A stretch of 64,000 nt of DNA from Aquimarina sp042434915 (GCF_042434915.1 NZ_CP170198.1:496001-560000); one strand, 5' to 3'. Shown: positions 39,439 to 49,031, numbered from the stretch's first letter. The notes: generated by a model not told the origin, from the sequence alone. Numbers and translations are program-made.

Positions 39439-39468
39439 AAAACGGTATCTTGTACAAGATACCGTTTT
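39439..39468. terminator. Perfect 30-base palindromic terminator
   Basis: AAAACGGTATCTTG / CAAGATACCGTTTT with a TA centre and A/T runs on both sides. It lies downstream of the coiled-coil protein gene and isolates the dinB promoter from readthrough. Confidence 0.88.
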
Positions 39469-39511
39469 AAAAAAATTCTATTTTGGGGCTACAAAATAAA
39501 ATTAAGTCATA

Positions 39512-40321
39512 TTAATTTTCGGCATTACCAGCAAATTGTTTCATTGCGGTGCGCGTAAGTTCTTTTGCTTGGTCTACGTAGAAATTTTTGGTATCATCAA
39601 GTGTTTCATTTTCGAGATCACTTTGACTACGTAAATAATCTTTTTGTGCTTGAAAAGTAGCATCTTCATTAAGTACAATACTTAATTCTTGTAGTGCAGC
39701 TTCTAATTTTTTAAGAGCTAGCTCGGCTTTAGCTTTTATTACAGTCTGTTGTTTTAGCTCTGCGGCACGTTTAGCTTCAAACGCTGCTTTTAATTTATTT
39801 TGTTCGGCAATTTGTTGTTCTAATTTTTGTTGTTCTAAATTAAGTTGCCGTCTTTTTTCTTCTAATTCTTGTTGTTTTTGCTCAACTTCTTGACTGGCTT
39901 CGGCAATAGCAGCCTCTTTTGCTTCAACTGGATTCTGGGCAACAGCATTTTTACTGTCGACACTACATTTTGTCAATTGTTCTAATAATGTAGATCCAAG
40001 CTCTTTTGCACGTTTAACATAAAAACGACTACGCTCATATGTATCCTGTTCTAATGCACTTTCTAAATCAACAGTTGCTTGATAGGCAGTTTCATTAGCT
40101 TCACTACATTCACATTGTGCGGCTAGATCTTCTGCTTTTCTAAAAGATTCTATAGCTTTGTCTGCGTATTCTTGTGTATGAAATACATTATTAGCACCAT
40201 GTGCTTTTTTTGCATGTGCAAATGCATAACTGGCCGCAGTTAATGCGTCTTCATGTAAATTTTGTGCATTGACTTGTAAGATGAAACAAGATAGTAATAA
40301 GATCGAAACGATTCCTTTCAT
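39512..40321 (-). CDS. Exported alanine/glutamate-rich coiled-coil protein
   Basis: 269 residues with a Sec signal peptide (1-19, ending VNAQ). The mature part is helical: residues about 20-130 form short A-rich helices with CECSEANETAY, and about 135-210 is a strong coiled coil rich in Q, E, K and A. A C-terminal helix ends the protein. Probably periplasmic. I do not recognise the family. It stands alone with its own -7 element and a strong terminator. Confidence 0.75.
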   Translation of the reverse strand: MKGIVSILLLSCFILQVNAQNLHEDALTAASYAFAHAKKAHGANNVFHTQEYADKAIESFRKAEDLAAQCECSEANETAYQATVDLESALEQDTYERSRFYVKRAKELGSTLLEQLTKCSVDSKNAVAQNPVEAKEAAIAEASQEVEQKQQELEEKRRQLNLEQQKLEQQIAEQNKLKAAFEAKRAAELKQQTVIKAKAELALKKLEAALQELSIVLNEDATFQAQKDYLRSQSDLENETLDDTKNFYVDQAKELTRTAMKQFAGNAEN

Positions 40322-40347
40322 TTGTAAAAAAGCTTTTTTATGAATTA

Positions 40348-40355
40348 CAAATATA
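40348..40355 (-). promoter_or_regulatory. Candidate -7 element for the coiled-coil protein gene
   Basis: Minus strand reads TATATTTG, an exact TAnnTTTG match, 27 bases before the ATG. Confidence 0.45.
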
Positions 40356-40568
40356 TAATATTTTTACATTAAAGGCTAAATTTTTTACCTTTTATCGATT
40401 AATATTGTATTTTATCCATGATTTTGTGGTTTAACCTTAGTTCAAAGTGATCTATTCCTTACTTGAATTTTCAGAAGATATTTAATGAATTTTGTGTGAT
40501 TTTAACTTTATAGTTACTAGATAATATCAATTTTATGAGTTTAATATGTATCTTAGGCATAGTTTTAT

Positions 40569-41078
40569 ATGAAAAAAGCACTAATACATTCTATTAATTC
40601 TACATTAGAGCAAGCAATTTTTTTGCTCGATATTATTGATGTAGACGTTTATAACCAAACTTCTGTAGGACCTTATTATTCTAGTATTGGAAGTCACATT
40701 CGTCATATATTGGACTTTTTTGATTGTATTAAAAGTGGATTAGATGATAGTATTATAGATCTAACTGCTCGAAAGCGTGATGTAAGGATAGCTGTTGATC
40801 CAGAAGCCGCACATCAAGGTATACGTTCGATTCAACATACGCTAACATCTTATATTGGTACTAATACAGATTATCTACTTCATGTAACTGATGATATGGG
40901 ACATGGCAAGGTTACGGTTAATTATACATTAGAAAGTATTTTGGCTCATGCTAATAGCCATGCGTTACATCATTATGCAATTATAGGTTATATAATGAAT
41001 TCTATGGGTATTACGTATGAAATTCCTGGTTTTGGGTATAACCCAAGCACGCCTATATCAAAACGCAGTGGTATTTGA
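40569..41078 (+). CDS. DinB/YfiT-like four-helix metalloenzyme family protein
   Basis: 169 residues. The sequence fits the DinB-like superfamily (unrelated to DNA polymerase IV): SSIGSHIRHILDFFDCI supplies one His and HANSHALHHYAIIGYIM supplies the C-terminal pair. These proteins are four-helix bundles with a three-His metal site; some are thiol-dependent transferases. Substrate unknown. It stands alone and converges on the small DUF6095 gene with 2 bases between stops. Confidence 0.8.
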   Translation: MKKALIHSINSTLEQAIFLLDIIDVDVYNQTSVGPYYSSIGSHIRHILDFFDCIKSGLDDSIIDLTARKRDVRIAVDPEAAHQGIRSIQHTLTSYIGTNTDYLLHVTDDMGHGKVTVNYTLESILAHANSHALHHYAIIGYIMNSMGITYEIPGFGYNPSTPISKRSGI

Positions 41079-41080
41079 AT

Positions 41081-41317
41081 TCATTTTTTCTTACCAAAGA
41101 AAGCATCCATCATGGTTTTTATACCAATGAATCCCATGGTAATTGCAAATATAGCACCGATTATACCTAGGCATATTATAGGAATATACATAGGATGTTC
41201 CTGATTTTTAAAAGCAGAGTGAATAACAACTGGACTAATAAACATGAATATAAATGCAATAGCGATGCGCTGTACTCCTTTAGCTAAAAGATCTTTATTT
41301 GTTTTTTGAGGTTTCAT
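41081..41317 (-). CDS. Small membrane protein (DUF6095-like)
   Basis: 78 residues with two hydrophobic segments (about 16-36 and 44-68) and lysine-rich ends (MKPQKTNKDLL, FFGKKK). It overlaps the end of murQ by 23 bases, so the two are translationally linked. I recognise it as the small protein commonly found after murQ in flavobacteria; its function is unknown. Confidence 0.75.
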   Translation of the reverse strand: MKPQKTNKDLLAKGVQRIAIAFIFMFISPVVIHSAFKNQEHPMYIPIICLGIIGAIFAITMGFIGIKTMMDAFFGKKK

Positions 41318-42119
41318 AAGAAGTTATAGCGGTGCGTACATTTCCATATTTATTGAGTAGTATAGTAGCTTCATTTCTTTCAATAGCTAATTCTTCCATC
41401 ACCATTCGAATACCACGATCCACAAGTTTGTCGTTGCTAAGCTGCATATCTACCATTTTATTTCCTTTAATATGACCCAATTGAATCATGACTGCCGTAG
41501 AAATCATATTGAGCACTAGTTTTTGAGCAGTTCCAGCTTTCATGCGAGAACTTCCTGTAACAAACTCTGGCCCAACCGTTACAACAATAGGATACTGTGC
41601 TGTAGTAGCTAAAGGACTTTTTTCATTACACGTAATGCACGCGGTAGTAATTTGATGGGTATTACATGCTTGCAAGGCAGCAATAACATAGGGTGTAGTA
41701 CCAGAAGCTGCAATACCTATAACTACATCTTTTGAAGTAATTTTATGTTTCTTTAGATCTTTCCATCCTTGTTCTTTATCATCCTCGGCAAACTCAACAG
41801 CTTCTCTAATAGCTGTATCACCCCCAGCAATGAGTCCGATTACTAAATCTTGGGTCACACCAAAAGTGGGCGGACATTCACTCGCGTCTACAACGCCGAG
41901 GCGACCACTCGTTCCTGCACCTAAATAAAAAAGGCGACCTCCATTTTTGAGTTTACTCACTATAATATTTACCGTCTGCTCAATATATGGTATTGCTTTT
42001 TCTACTGCGTTAGGAACTGTTTTATCCTCTTTATTGATCGAAGATAACAGTTGATTTACGCTCATTTTTTCTAGAGCATTATAGTTTGATTCTTGTTCTG
42101 TAGTTTTTGTAAACGTCAT
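41295..42119 (-). CDS. murQ: N-acetylmuramic acid 6-phosphate etherase
   Basis: 274 residues. It cleaves the D-lactyl ether of MurNAc-6-phosphate, giving GlcNAc-6-phosphate, in cell-wall recycling. The SIS sugar-isomerase fold shows LGAGTSGRLGVVDASECPPTFG in pieces, with catalytic Glu81. VIGIAASGTTPYV and GSSRMKAGTAQK are further family motifs. Length is slightly below E. coli MurQ (298). Its promoter appears to lie in the end of the DUF4249 gene. Confidence 0.97.
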   Translation of the reverse strand: MTFTKTTEQESNYNALEKMSVNQLLSSINKEDKTVPNAVEKAIPYIEQTVNIIVSKLKNGGRLFYLGAGTSGRLGVVDASECPPTFGVTQDLVIGLIAGGDTAIREAVEFAEDDKEQGWKDLKKHKITSKDVVIGIAASGTTPYVIAALQACNTHQITTACITCNEKSPLATTAQYPIVVTVGPEFVTGSSRMKAGTAQKLVLNMISTAVMIQLGHIKGNKMVDMQLSNDKLVDRGIRMVMEELAIERNEATILLNKYGNVRTAITSYETSKNK

Positions 42120-42132
42120 AATCTTAAAAATA

Positions 42133-42140
42133 CAAATTTA
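42133..42140 (-). promoter_or_regulatory. Candidate -7 element for murQ
   Basis: Minus strand reads TAAATTTG, an exact TAnnTTTG match, 13 bases before the murQ ATG, in the short gap after the DUF4249 stop. Confidence 0.45.
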
Positions 42141-42144
42141 TCAA

Positions 42145-43026
42145 CTAGGGAGTAACGACTGTATAGGATAATCTATAAGCTTGAGCAATATGAAAGTATC
42201 CTAAGGCTCTTAGATCAGTTTTATTAGCATTTTTAATGTTCCCTCTCAAATTTACAGGTGGTGTTGGAAATGGACCTCCTCCTGGATCACTTTGATCAAT
42301 TAGGATTTCGGCATAGTTAAAATACTGCTCATCTATTCCAAGTATTGAAATATTTAGTTCTTGATTGGGTTTTAGGTCATCATAATAAAAAGGATACTCA
42401 AAGGTTTGACCATCATAAAAACGATCTTCATTTACAGTATATTCATTAAATCCAAAATCAAAAAAGTAATAATCCTCTCTATCCTTTACATCTGTGAAAA
42501 CTGCAAAAATTTCAGTTTCTTCTCCATCTATAAAATTACCATCTCCCTGCTTTATCTCATCAATAGGTACCGTCGGAATTAAATTAGCAGTAGCAATATA
42601 GGTCTCATCATTATAAATTACGGTTAATTCATAGGATCTATTAAACTGTGGAATAAATTGGTCTTGTTGATTAGGAATAAACGTACCGGGTACTTGAGAT
42701 TCTGTATAAAGAATACGTGTTTGATCTGTTTGGTCAGTTATATAAACTGTAGCATTAGACACCGCAGGAACATCTTGAGCAAAAAATGGAGCGGATAATG
42801 ATAATTTTATTGCATTATCTACTTGTACTGGCTCTTCATCTGTATAGACTCTAAAAGAAGCGTCCACAACTAATGTTGGAGTTCCTACAGGAGTGTCAAT
42901 ATCCACAACATCTTCACAACCAGTGATGCATACTATTCCTATTAATAGGATTGAAACTTTTAGTGCGATTTGAGGCATAGATCGCTTTTTTATAAATGCC
43001 ATGATAGTTTTTATTGAAATAATCAT
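42145..43026 (-). CDS. DUF4249 lipoprotein, partner of the TonB receptor
   Basis: 293 residues. An N-terminal hydrophobic segment ends in a lipobox (ITGC), followed by EDVVDIDTPVG. The rest is beta-rich, with TLVVDASF and LTVIYNDETYIATANL as in DUF4249 proteins. These are outer-membrane lipoproteins that usually follow a TonB-dependent receptor; they are thought to help substrate capture. It starts 4 bases after the receptor stop. The ATG at 43002 (MAFIKK) is an alternative start. Substrate unknown. Confidence 0.85.
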   Translation of the reverse strand: MIISIKTIMAFIKKRSMPQIALKVSILLIGIVCITGCEDVVDIDTPVGTPTLVVDASFRVYTDEEPVQVDNAIKLSLSAPFFAQDVPAVSNATVYITDQTDQTRILYTESQVPGTFIPNQQDQFIPQFNRSYELTVIYNDETYIATANLIPTVPIDEIKQGDGNFIDGEETEIFAVFTDVKDREDYYFFDFGFNEYTVNEDRFYDGQTFEYPFYYDDLKPNQELNISILGIDEQYFNYAEILIDQSDPGGGPFPTPPVNLRGNIKNANKTDLRALGYFHIAQAYRLSYTVVTP

Positions 43027-43030
43027 AGGA

Positions 43031-45406
43031 TTAAAATTTAAAATTATAAGTAATAGCAGGTACTATACCAAAAATAGATGTTTGTATGGCTTCATTTCTT
43101 TGAGTATCGGTATTTTGACTAAAACTAATGGAAGCAGCATTTTTCCTATTATAGGCGTTATAAATACTGAAAACCCATTCACCTTGCCAACGTCTATCTT
43201 TATTCTTTTTTGGTGTTAAAGTAGCAGATAGATCTAAACGATGATATGCTGGTAGTCGTTCACTATTACGAAGTCCATCGTAAATAGGAACTGCTAAATC
43301 CTGATAGGTAAATTGCCCACTCGGATAGTTTGTGGGTTGACCAGTTTGAAAAATAAAATTAGCAGCAAATTTCCATTTTTGGTTATGTTCGTAACTTGTA
43401 TTGATAGAAAAATCATGGGTTTTATCATAGGGTGTATTGTACCAGTCACCATTATTTATACCTGTCTCTATAGATGTTCTACCCGGCGTACGCTGCTCTG
43501 ATTTTGAAAGCGTATAGGCAAACCATCCTTTAAATCTGCCCAAGTTTTTACGTAAAAGAAATTCAAGTCCGTATGCTCTAGCCTCGCCATTTAATATTTC
43601 TTGTTCAATAGCATTGTTGGCAATAAGATTTGCACCGTCTATGTAATCAATGCGATTTTCTATATCCTTATAAAATATTTCGGTTTCCAGAGAATATGCG
43701 TTGTCCTTAAAGCTTTTGAAAAAACCCAAAGCATATTGATTTAATTTTTGAGGTTTTACATATTTACCACTTGGTGTCCATACATCTAGTGGAGTAGGAG
43801 CATTGGTATTTGATAGTAAATGCAAGTATTGCGTCATACGATTATAACTAGCTTTTACTGAAGTATTATCGTTAAAGGCAAAAGATAAAGCTACTCTTGG
43901 TTCTAGATTTGTAAAAGTTTCTATTTGATCACTTCTCTTATAAGTAGTTATGCCTATTGGGTCTGCACCATTGTAATTTTGTGTAACAGGATCATAGGTT
44001 ACTGGATTGTCATCACTATATTCATTTAACTCATCTTGACCAAGTCGAACAAAATTACTTAATCGCAATCCATATTGCATTGTAAGTTTATTTGATATTT
44101 TGTGCTCTGCATCAATATAGACAGCAAACTCGTTAGCATATTTATCAATAAGTTTTTCTTCGGTAATACCAGAGTCTTCTCGATTAGGCTTTATCTCCCC
44201 AGGATTAAAACGGTAATAAATATTATTTATACCATAGTTGAGTTGAAAATTATTACCAATATAATGTTTTAAGTCGTATTTAAGATTAAAATTACGAATC
44301 CCAGAGTTCCATTTAAATCCTACAAAATCTAATTCTAAACCATAAAAGTAATCTGAGTAAATTAAGGATAAGTTAGAAAATAATTTTTCAGAAAAAAGAT
44401 GGTTCCATCTTAGATTAAGAACAGAGTTCCCGTATACATTTTTAAAGCTATCATTTAGATTAAAAACATCGCGTCCAAAATATCCAGATAGATACAGGCT
44501 ATTATTGTCGTCAATTTTATAATTAAGCTTAGTATTTAAATCATAGAAGTATGCTGTATTATCTATATCAAATAACGGAAGAAATAAGTGTGCATAGGAT
44601 GATCTACCACCAACAAGAAAAGCTCCTTTATCTTTTACAATAGGACCTTCGGCGAGGATTCTACTAGCAACAAGGCCGACTCCTCCATTCATTTGAAATT
44701 TTTTACTATTTCCTTCTTTTTGATAAATATCTAAAACAGAAGATACCCGACCTCCATATTTTGCAGGTATCCCTCCTTTGTATAATTTTAAATCTTTAAT
44801 AGCATCAGGATTAAAAACTGAGAAGAACCCAAAAAGATGTGAAGAATTAAAGATTGTAGCTTCATCGAGCAGAATTAAATTTTGATCAGCTGCGCCACCA
44901 CGAACATTAAATCCAGAAGCTCCTTCGCCACCACTAGTTACTCCGGGTAAAAGTAATATAGATTTTATAACATCTGCTTCACCCAGCACTACAGGGATTT
45001 GTTTGATTGTACCTGCAGATAACTTATTGACGCTCATCTGAGGGTTTTTAATATTGATTCGTTCTACATCTTCTGTTATAATAACTTCGTCTAGCATCTC
45101 TGAAGCTTCTTCTAATTGGAAATCAATTTTTTGATTCTCAGAAAGTATAAGTGTTTGAATAATATCCTGAAAACCTAAATAGCTAACCTGTAATTGATAG
45201 GTTCCAGCTGGTAGCGTTATAGAGTAAAACCCATATTCGTTGGTAACCACACCCTTTGAAATTTCGGGAAATAAGACATTAACACCAATAAGTGTTTCAT
45301 TACTTGACTGCTCAGAAATTACTCCGCTCAACGTGAATTTTTCTTGACTGTATAGTGTATTTTGAAAGAGTATGAGTAGGACACTGGCTATGAATATTTT
45401 TTTCAA
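43031..45406 (-). CDS. TonB-dependent receptor with carboxypeptidase-regulatory-like domain
   Basis: About 791 residues from the chosen TTG at 45406, which gives MKKIFIASVLLI and a signal peptide ending LYSQ; a TTG at 45433 would add nine residues, and no ATG exists nearby. The CarboxypepD_reg domain (about 22-110) is followed by the plug (VLGEADVIKSILLLPGV and GFNVRGGAADQNLILLDE) and a 22-strand barrel ending in aromatic YNFKF. It imports a bulky ligand across the outer membrane with TonB energy. Forms a two-gene unit with DUF4249; ligand unknown. Confidence 0.93.
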   Translation of the reverse strand: MKKIFIASVLLILFQNTLYSQEKFTLSGVISEQSSNETLIGVNVLFPEISKGVVTNEYGFYSITLPAGTYQLQVSYLGFQDIIQTLILSENQKIDFQLEEASEMLDEVIITEDVERINIKNPQMSVNKLSAGTIKQIPVVLGEADVIKSILLLPGVTSGGEGASGFNVRGGAADQNLILLDEATIFNSSHLFGFFSVFNPDAIKDLKLYKGGIPAKYGGRVSSVLDIYQKEGNSKKFQMNGGVGLVASRILAEGPIVKDKGAFLVGGRSSYAHLFLPLFDIDNTAYFYDLNTKLNYKIDDNNSLYLSGYFGRDVFNLNDSFKNVYGNSVLNLRWNHLFSEKLFSNLSLIYSDYFYGLELDFVGFKWNSGIRNFNLKYDLKHYIGNNFQLNYGINNIYYRFNPGEIKPNREDSGITEEKLIDKYANEFAVYIDAEHKISNKLTMQYGLRLSNFVRLGQDELNEYSDDNPVTYDPVTQNYNGADPIGITTYKRSDQIETFTNLEPRVALSFAFNDNTSVKASYNRMTQYLHLLSNTNAPTPLDVWTPSGKYVKPQKLNQYALGFFKSFKDNAYSLETEIFYKDIENRIDYIDGANLIANNAIEQEILNGEARAYGLEFLLRKNLGRFKGWFAYTLSKSEQRTPGRTSIETGINNGDWYNTPYDKTHDFSINTSYEHNQKWKFAANFIFQTGQPTNYPSGQFTYQDLAVPIYDGLRNSERLPAYHRLDLSATLTPKKNKDRRWQGEWVFSIYNAYNRKNAASISFSQNTDTQRNEAIQTSIFGIVPAITYNFKF

Positions 45407-45536
45407 AAGAAATAGGTTAGAAGGGTTATACAATTGATAGACGCTCGATATGAAGAGATGTTACAAGTAAGAATTCAATATAAATGTCTTAGTATACTAA
45501 AGCTAGTATACCTACTGTAATTTTATCATTGAAATT

Positions 45537-45565
45537 ATAAAGCCTGCAGATTGTGCAGGCTTTAT
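45537..45565 (-). terminator. Terminator of icd
   Basis: Perfect 12-bp stem ATAAAGCCTGCA / TGCAGGCTTTAT with a 5-base loop, 14 bases after the icd stop. The T run on the minus strand is short. Confidence 0.75.
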
Positions 45566-45578
45566 AGTGTAATACAAG

Positions 45579-47804
45579 TTAATTGTTTATAATACTATTA
45601 AGCGTTTTACTAGGACGCATCGCATTAGATACTTTTTTGGGATTAGGCCAATAATACCCACCCATATCCACTGGGTTTCCTTGAGCCTTGTTAAGTTCAT
45701 CGATAATAGTCTCTTCATTATCTTCTAGTTGCTTAGCTAATGCGCTAAACTCGGATTTAAGTTCAGCGTTTTTTGACTGCTCGGCCAGAGCTTGTGCCCA
45801 GTATAGAGCTAAATAAAAATGACTTCCTCGGTTGTCAAGTTCGTTAACTTTTCTAGATGGTGATTTTTTATTATCGAGAAATTTAATAGTTGCTTGATCC
45901 AAAGTATCTGCCAAAATAATGGCCTTAGAATTCTTATTCTTTTCACCCAAGTGTTCTAATGAAACTGCTAAGGCTAAAAATTCTCCTAGCGAATCCCAAC
46001 GTAAGTGACCTTCTTTATTAAATTGTTGTACATGTTTTGGTGCAGAACCACCTGCACCTGTCTCAAATAGACCCCCACCATTCATTAACGGAACAATGGA
46101 AAGCATTTTTGCACTTGTACCTAATTCCAAAATAGGAAATAAGTCGGTATTATAATCTCTTAAAACGTTTCCAGTTACAGAAATCGTATCCTTCCCATCT
46201 TTCATGCGTGCTAGTGTATAACGCGTAGCTTTTACAGGAGACATAATTTGAATGTCTAACCCTGTAGTATCATGATCTTTTAAATATGTGTGAACCTTTT
46301 TGATCAATTGCGCATCATGAGCTCTGTTTTCATCTAACCAGAAAATTGCTGGTGTGTTGGAAGCCTTCGCTCTAGTAACGGCTAGTTTTACCCAATCAAG
46401 AATAGGCGCATCTTTTGTTTGACACATTCTCCAAATATCACCTTCTTCTACTTCATGTTCTATAAGAATGTCTCCCGCTGCATTTACCACGCGAACAATA
46501 CCATCTCCTTGGATTTCAAAGGTTTTGTCATGTGAGCCATATTCTTCTGCTTTTTGTGCCATTAGTCCAACATTAGGAACTGTTCCCATCGTGGTAGGAT
46601 CAAAAGCTCCATGCTCCTTACAAAAATCAATAGTTTCTTGATAGATCCCCGCGTAACTACTATCTGGAATCACTGCTTTTGTATCTTGAGTTTTACCATT
46701 AGCATCCCACATTTGTCCCGAAGTACGAATCATGGCAGGCATCGAGGCATCAATAATAATGTCACTAGGAACATGTAAATTTGTGATACCTTCGTCAGAA
46801 TTTACCATGGCAATACCTGGACGTTCCTTATAAACAGCAGCGATATCAGCTTCAATTTCTTTTCTTTTTGCTTCTGGTAGTTTTTTAATTTTAGCAAGAA
46901 GATCACCAAAACCATTATTAACTTCAACATTTAGCTCATCAATAATAGCAGCATGTTTTTCGAATACATCTTTAAAAAATACCGTAACAGCGTGACCAAA
47001 AATAATAGGGTCTGAGACTTTCATCATGGTAGCTTTCATGTGTAAAGAAAACAGCACATTTTTATCCTTAGCATCATTTATTTCATGTTCCAAAAATTTA
47101 ATTAATGCTACCTTATTAAGCACAGTTGCGTCAATTACTTCGTCTGCTAATAGGGGCGTACTTTTTTTAAGCACAGTTGCATTGCCATTGTCATCTATAA
47201 ACTCAATTTTAACATCATCGGCTTTGGATACAACTACTGATTTTTCATTGTGAAAAAAATCTCCACTAGTCATTGTAGCGACATGAGATTTTGAGTTCTT
47301 ATCCCATGCACCCATGCTATGTGGGTTCTTACGGGCATATTGCTTGACAGGCTTAGGTGCTCTACGATCTGAGTTTCCTTCTCTTAATACAGGGTTTACG
47401 GCACTACCTTTAATCTTGTCGTAGATTTGCTTAATTTCTTTTTCTGTATCGTTTTTAGGTTCTTCGGGATAATTAGGTACCGCGTAGCCTTGTAATTGTA
47501 GTTCTAAAATTGCAGCTTTAAGTTGGGGAATGGACGCGCTAATATTAGGAAGTTTTATAATATTTGCTTGCGGTTTTTTTACAAGCTCACCTAGTTCTGA
47601 GAGTGCATCTAACTGTTTTTGATTGTCTTTAAGCGATCCTGAGAAATTTGCTAATATTCTTGCTGCCAAGGATATGTCTTTTGTCTCAACATTAATACCA
47701 GCGGTTTTAGTGAACTTTTGAACAAGTGGTAAAAATGAATAAGTTGCCAGCGCAGGAGCTTCATCTGTTAGGGTATATACAATTTTGGAATTTTCAATTG
47801 CCAT
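45579..47804 (-). CDS. icd: Monomeric NADP-dependent isocitrate dehydrogenase
   Basis: 741 residues, the length of the monomeric IDH family (unrelated in size to the 416-residue dimeric enzyme). It converts isocitrate to 2-oxoglutarate in the TCA cycle. Family segments include YTLTDEAPALATYSFLPLV, ISASIPQLKAAI, PNYPEEP, NPVLREGNSDRRAP, MTSGDFFHNEKS, and GSAPKHVQQF near the C-terminus. Single gene with its own -7 element about 185 bases upstream and a hairpin terminator. Confidence 0.97.
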   Translation of the reverse strand: MAIENSKIVYTLTDEAPALATYSFLPLVQKFTKTAGINVETKDISLAARILANFSGSLKDNQKQLDALSELGELVKKPQANIIKLPNISASIPQLKAAILELQLQGYAVPNYPEEPKNDTEKEIKQIYDKIKGSAVNPVLREGNSDRRAPKPVKQYARKNPHSMGAWDKNSKSHVATMTSGDFFHNEKSVVVSKADDVKIEFIDDNGNATVLKKSTPLLADEVIDATVLNKVALIKFLEHEINDAKDKNVLFSLHMKATMMKVSDPIIFGHAVTVFFKDVFEKHAAIIDELNVEVNNGFGDLLAKIKKLPEAKRKEIEADIAAVYKERPGIAMVNSDEGITNLHVPSDIIIDASMPAMIRTSGQMWDANGKTQDTKAVIPDSSYAGIYQETIDFCKEHGAFDPTTMGTVPNVGLMAQKAEEYGSHDKTFEIQGDGIVRVVNAAGDILIEHEVEEGDIWRMCQTKDAPILDWVKLAVTRAKASNTPAIFWLDENRAHDAQLIKKVHTYLKDHDTTGLDIQIMSPVKATRYTLARMKDGKDTISVTGNVLRDYNTDLFPILELGTSAKMLSIVPLMNGGGLFETGAGGSAPKHVQQFNKEGHLRWDSLGEFLALAVSLEHLGEKNKNSKAIILADTLDQATIKFLDNKKSPSRKVNELDNRGSHFYLALYWAQALAEQSKNAELKSEFSALAKQLEDNEETIIDELNKAQGNPVDMGGYYWPNPKKVSNAMRPSKTLNSIINN

Positions 47805-47988
47805 TTTTTGAACGTGTTTAAATGTTTATACGTATTTAGAAATGAATTCATTTCTAAGGTTTACTTGTGCACATTAAAGTGCTGTGGTTTCTGAGAACTA
47901 TTTCATAAGTGTTTTAACCACTTAGTTTTAAAAGAATAAACAATCAAAATAAATATTGATATGAAATGATTTTCCGAGCGCGAATATA

Positions 47989-47996
47989 CAAATCTA
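47989..47996 (-). promoter_or_regulatory. Candidate -7 element for icd
   Basis: Minus strand reads TAGATTTG, an exact TAnnTTTG match, implying a leader of about 180 bases. Confidence 0.45.
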
Positions 47997-48079
47997 AGCA
48001 GGCAATTGCAACCCCTCAGTTTGATTTGTGAATTGAACTAGAATATTGAGAAGTAGTGGTAAAAGTGATTTTAAATTAA

Positions 48080-48116
48080 AAAGCCATATCAAAATATTTA
48101 ATTTTGACATGGCTTT
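48080..48116 (-). terminator. Orphan intrinsic terminator
   Basis: 16-bp stem with one mismatch (AAAGCCAT...TCAAAAT / ATTTTGA...ATGGCTTT), loop ATTTA, followed on the minus strand by TTTTTAATTT. No gene ends here. Confidence 0.7.
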
Positions 48117-48636
48117 CATCCGTAAATCTTTAGTGTTAGCCTTTTAAGAGCTATTAAATAAGAGCGTAAGCTGCTTATAACAAAAAAAGAGTTTACGGTT
48201 TTGAATGTTTTGTAATTAATTCTAGATCAATTAAGAAACCATTCAAAAAACAACTATCAAAAGTTTTTACCATACTTATAAAGAATATGTATGAGTAAAG
48301 TGACGATGATAGTCAAAGTGTTTCTTTAAAATAAGATTATTGACAAAACTTTATTTTTTCCTTTGAGTTTCATTTTGAAATGATTTTAAGCTATGGTCCT
48401 AAAATTATTTCAAGGATGTACGCAAAAAAATAACTTTAGTTTTTATAGAATAATCTTAGTAATAAAGTTACTTAAAATGTTCTAAGAACATTATAAAGAG
48501 AAAATCAGGAAATCCTAGTGTCATTCCATGGCTCTTCATTTATATAAAAATAGGAAATTTTATTAGAATTACACTATATGTAGTTAATTAGTTTTCAACA
48601 TGTTATAAACTTATGGTATTAACAATTGTTCATAAA

Positions 48637-48660
48637 AAAAGCGGTCAATAGACCGCTTTT
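48637..48660 (-). terminator. Terminator of rplS
   Basis: Perfect stem AAAAGCGGTC / GACCGCTTTT, 4-base loop, T run on both strands. Lies 20 bases after the rplS stop. Confidence 0.92.
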
Positions 48661-48680
48661 TATCATATATAGAGGGTTGA

Positions 48681-49031
48681 TTATCTTCTTCTCTCTGTAA
48701 TTCTTGCTTTTTTACCAGTAAGTTCTCTAAAATAGAAAATACGAGCTCTACGAACTTTACCTCGTTTGTTTACTTCAATTTTTTGAAGCGCTGGTAAATT
48801 TAATGGGAAGATACGCTCAACTCCAATAGTTCCAGACATTTTACGAATTGTAAATGTTTCTGTAGCGCCAGAACCTCTTCGTTGAATTACTACGCCTCTA
48901 AAAAACTGAGTACGTGATTTTTCTCCTTCTTTAATTTCGTAATACACAGTAATTGTGTCACCAGCTGCAAAATCTGGCATTTCTTTTTTGGTTACAAATT
49001 CGTCCTGTACGAACTTTACTAAATCTTCCAT
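48681..49031 (-). CDS. rplS: 50S ribosomal protein L19
   Basis: 116 residues, standard length. Shows KKEMPDFAAGDTITVYYEI, FRGVVIQRRGSGATETFTIR, GVERIFPLNLPAL and RRARIFYFRELTGKKARI, all L19 signatures. It lies at the large/small subunit interface. It follows trmD as in most bacteria but has its own strong promoter in the 136-base gap, and its own terminator. Confidence 0.98.
   Translation of the reverse strand: MEDLVKFVQDEFVTKKEMPDFAAGDTITVYYEIKEGEKSRTQFFRGVVIQRRGSGATETFTIRKMSGTIGVERIFPLNLPALQKIEVNKRGKVRRARIFYFRELTGKKARITERRR

Larger units (their letters stand above)
47805..48680. other. 876-base AT-rich intergenic region
   Basis: No ORF of useful length on either strand and no recognised RNA gene. 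It holds the icd -7 element (47989), a strong minus-strand hairpin (48080-48116) that terminates no annotated gene, and the rplS terminator (48637-48660). The 520 bases between the two hairpins are unexplained. Confidence 0.7.

Noticed and set aside
39438..39468. The 30-base perfect palindrome as a second regulatory operator for dinB
   Set aside because: Flanking A and T runs and its position after the coiled-coil gene fit an intrinsic terminator better.
40569..41078. Assigning the DinB-like four-helix protein to the DNA polymerase IV pathway
   Set aside because: The shared name is historical; the sequence has no polymerase motifs and has the His residues of the metal-binding DinB/YfiT fold.
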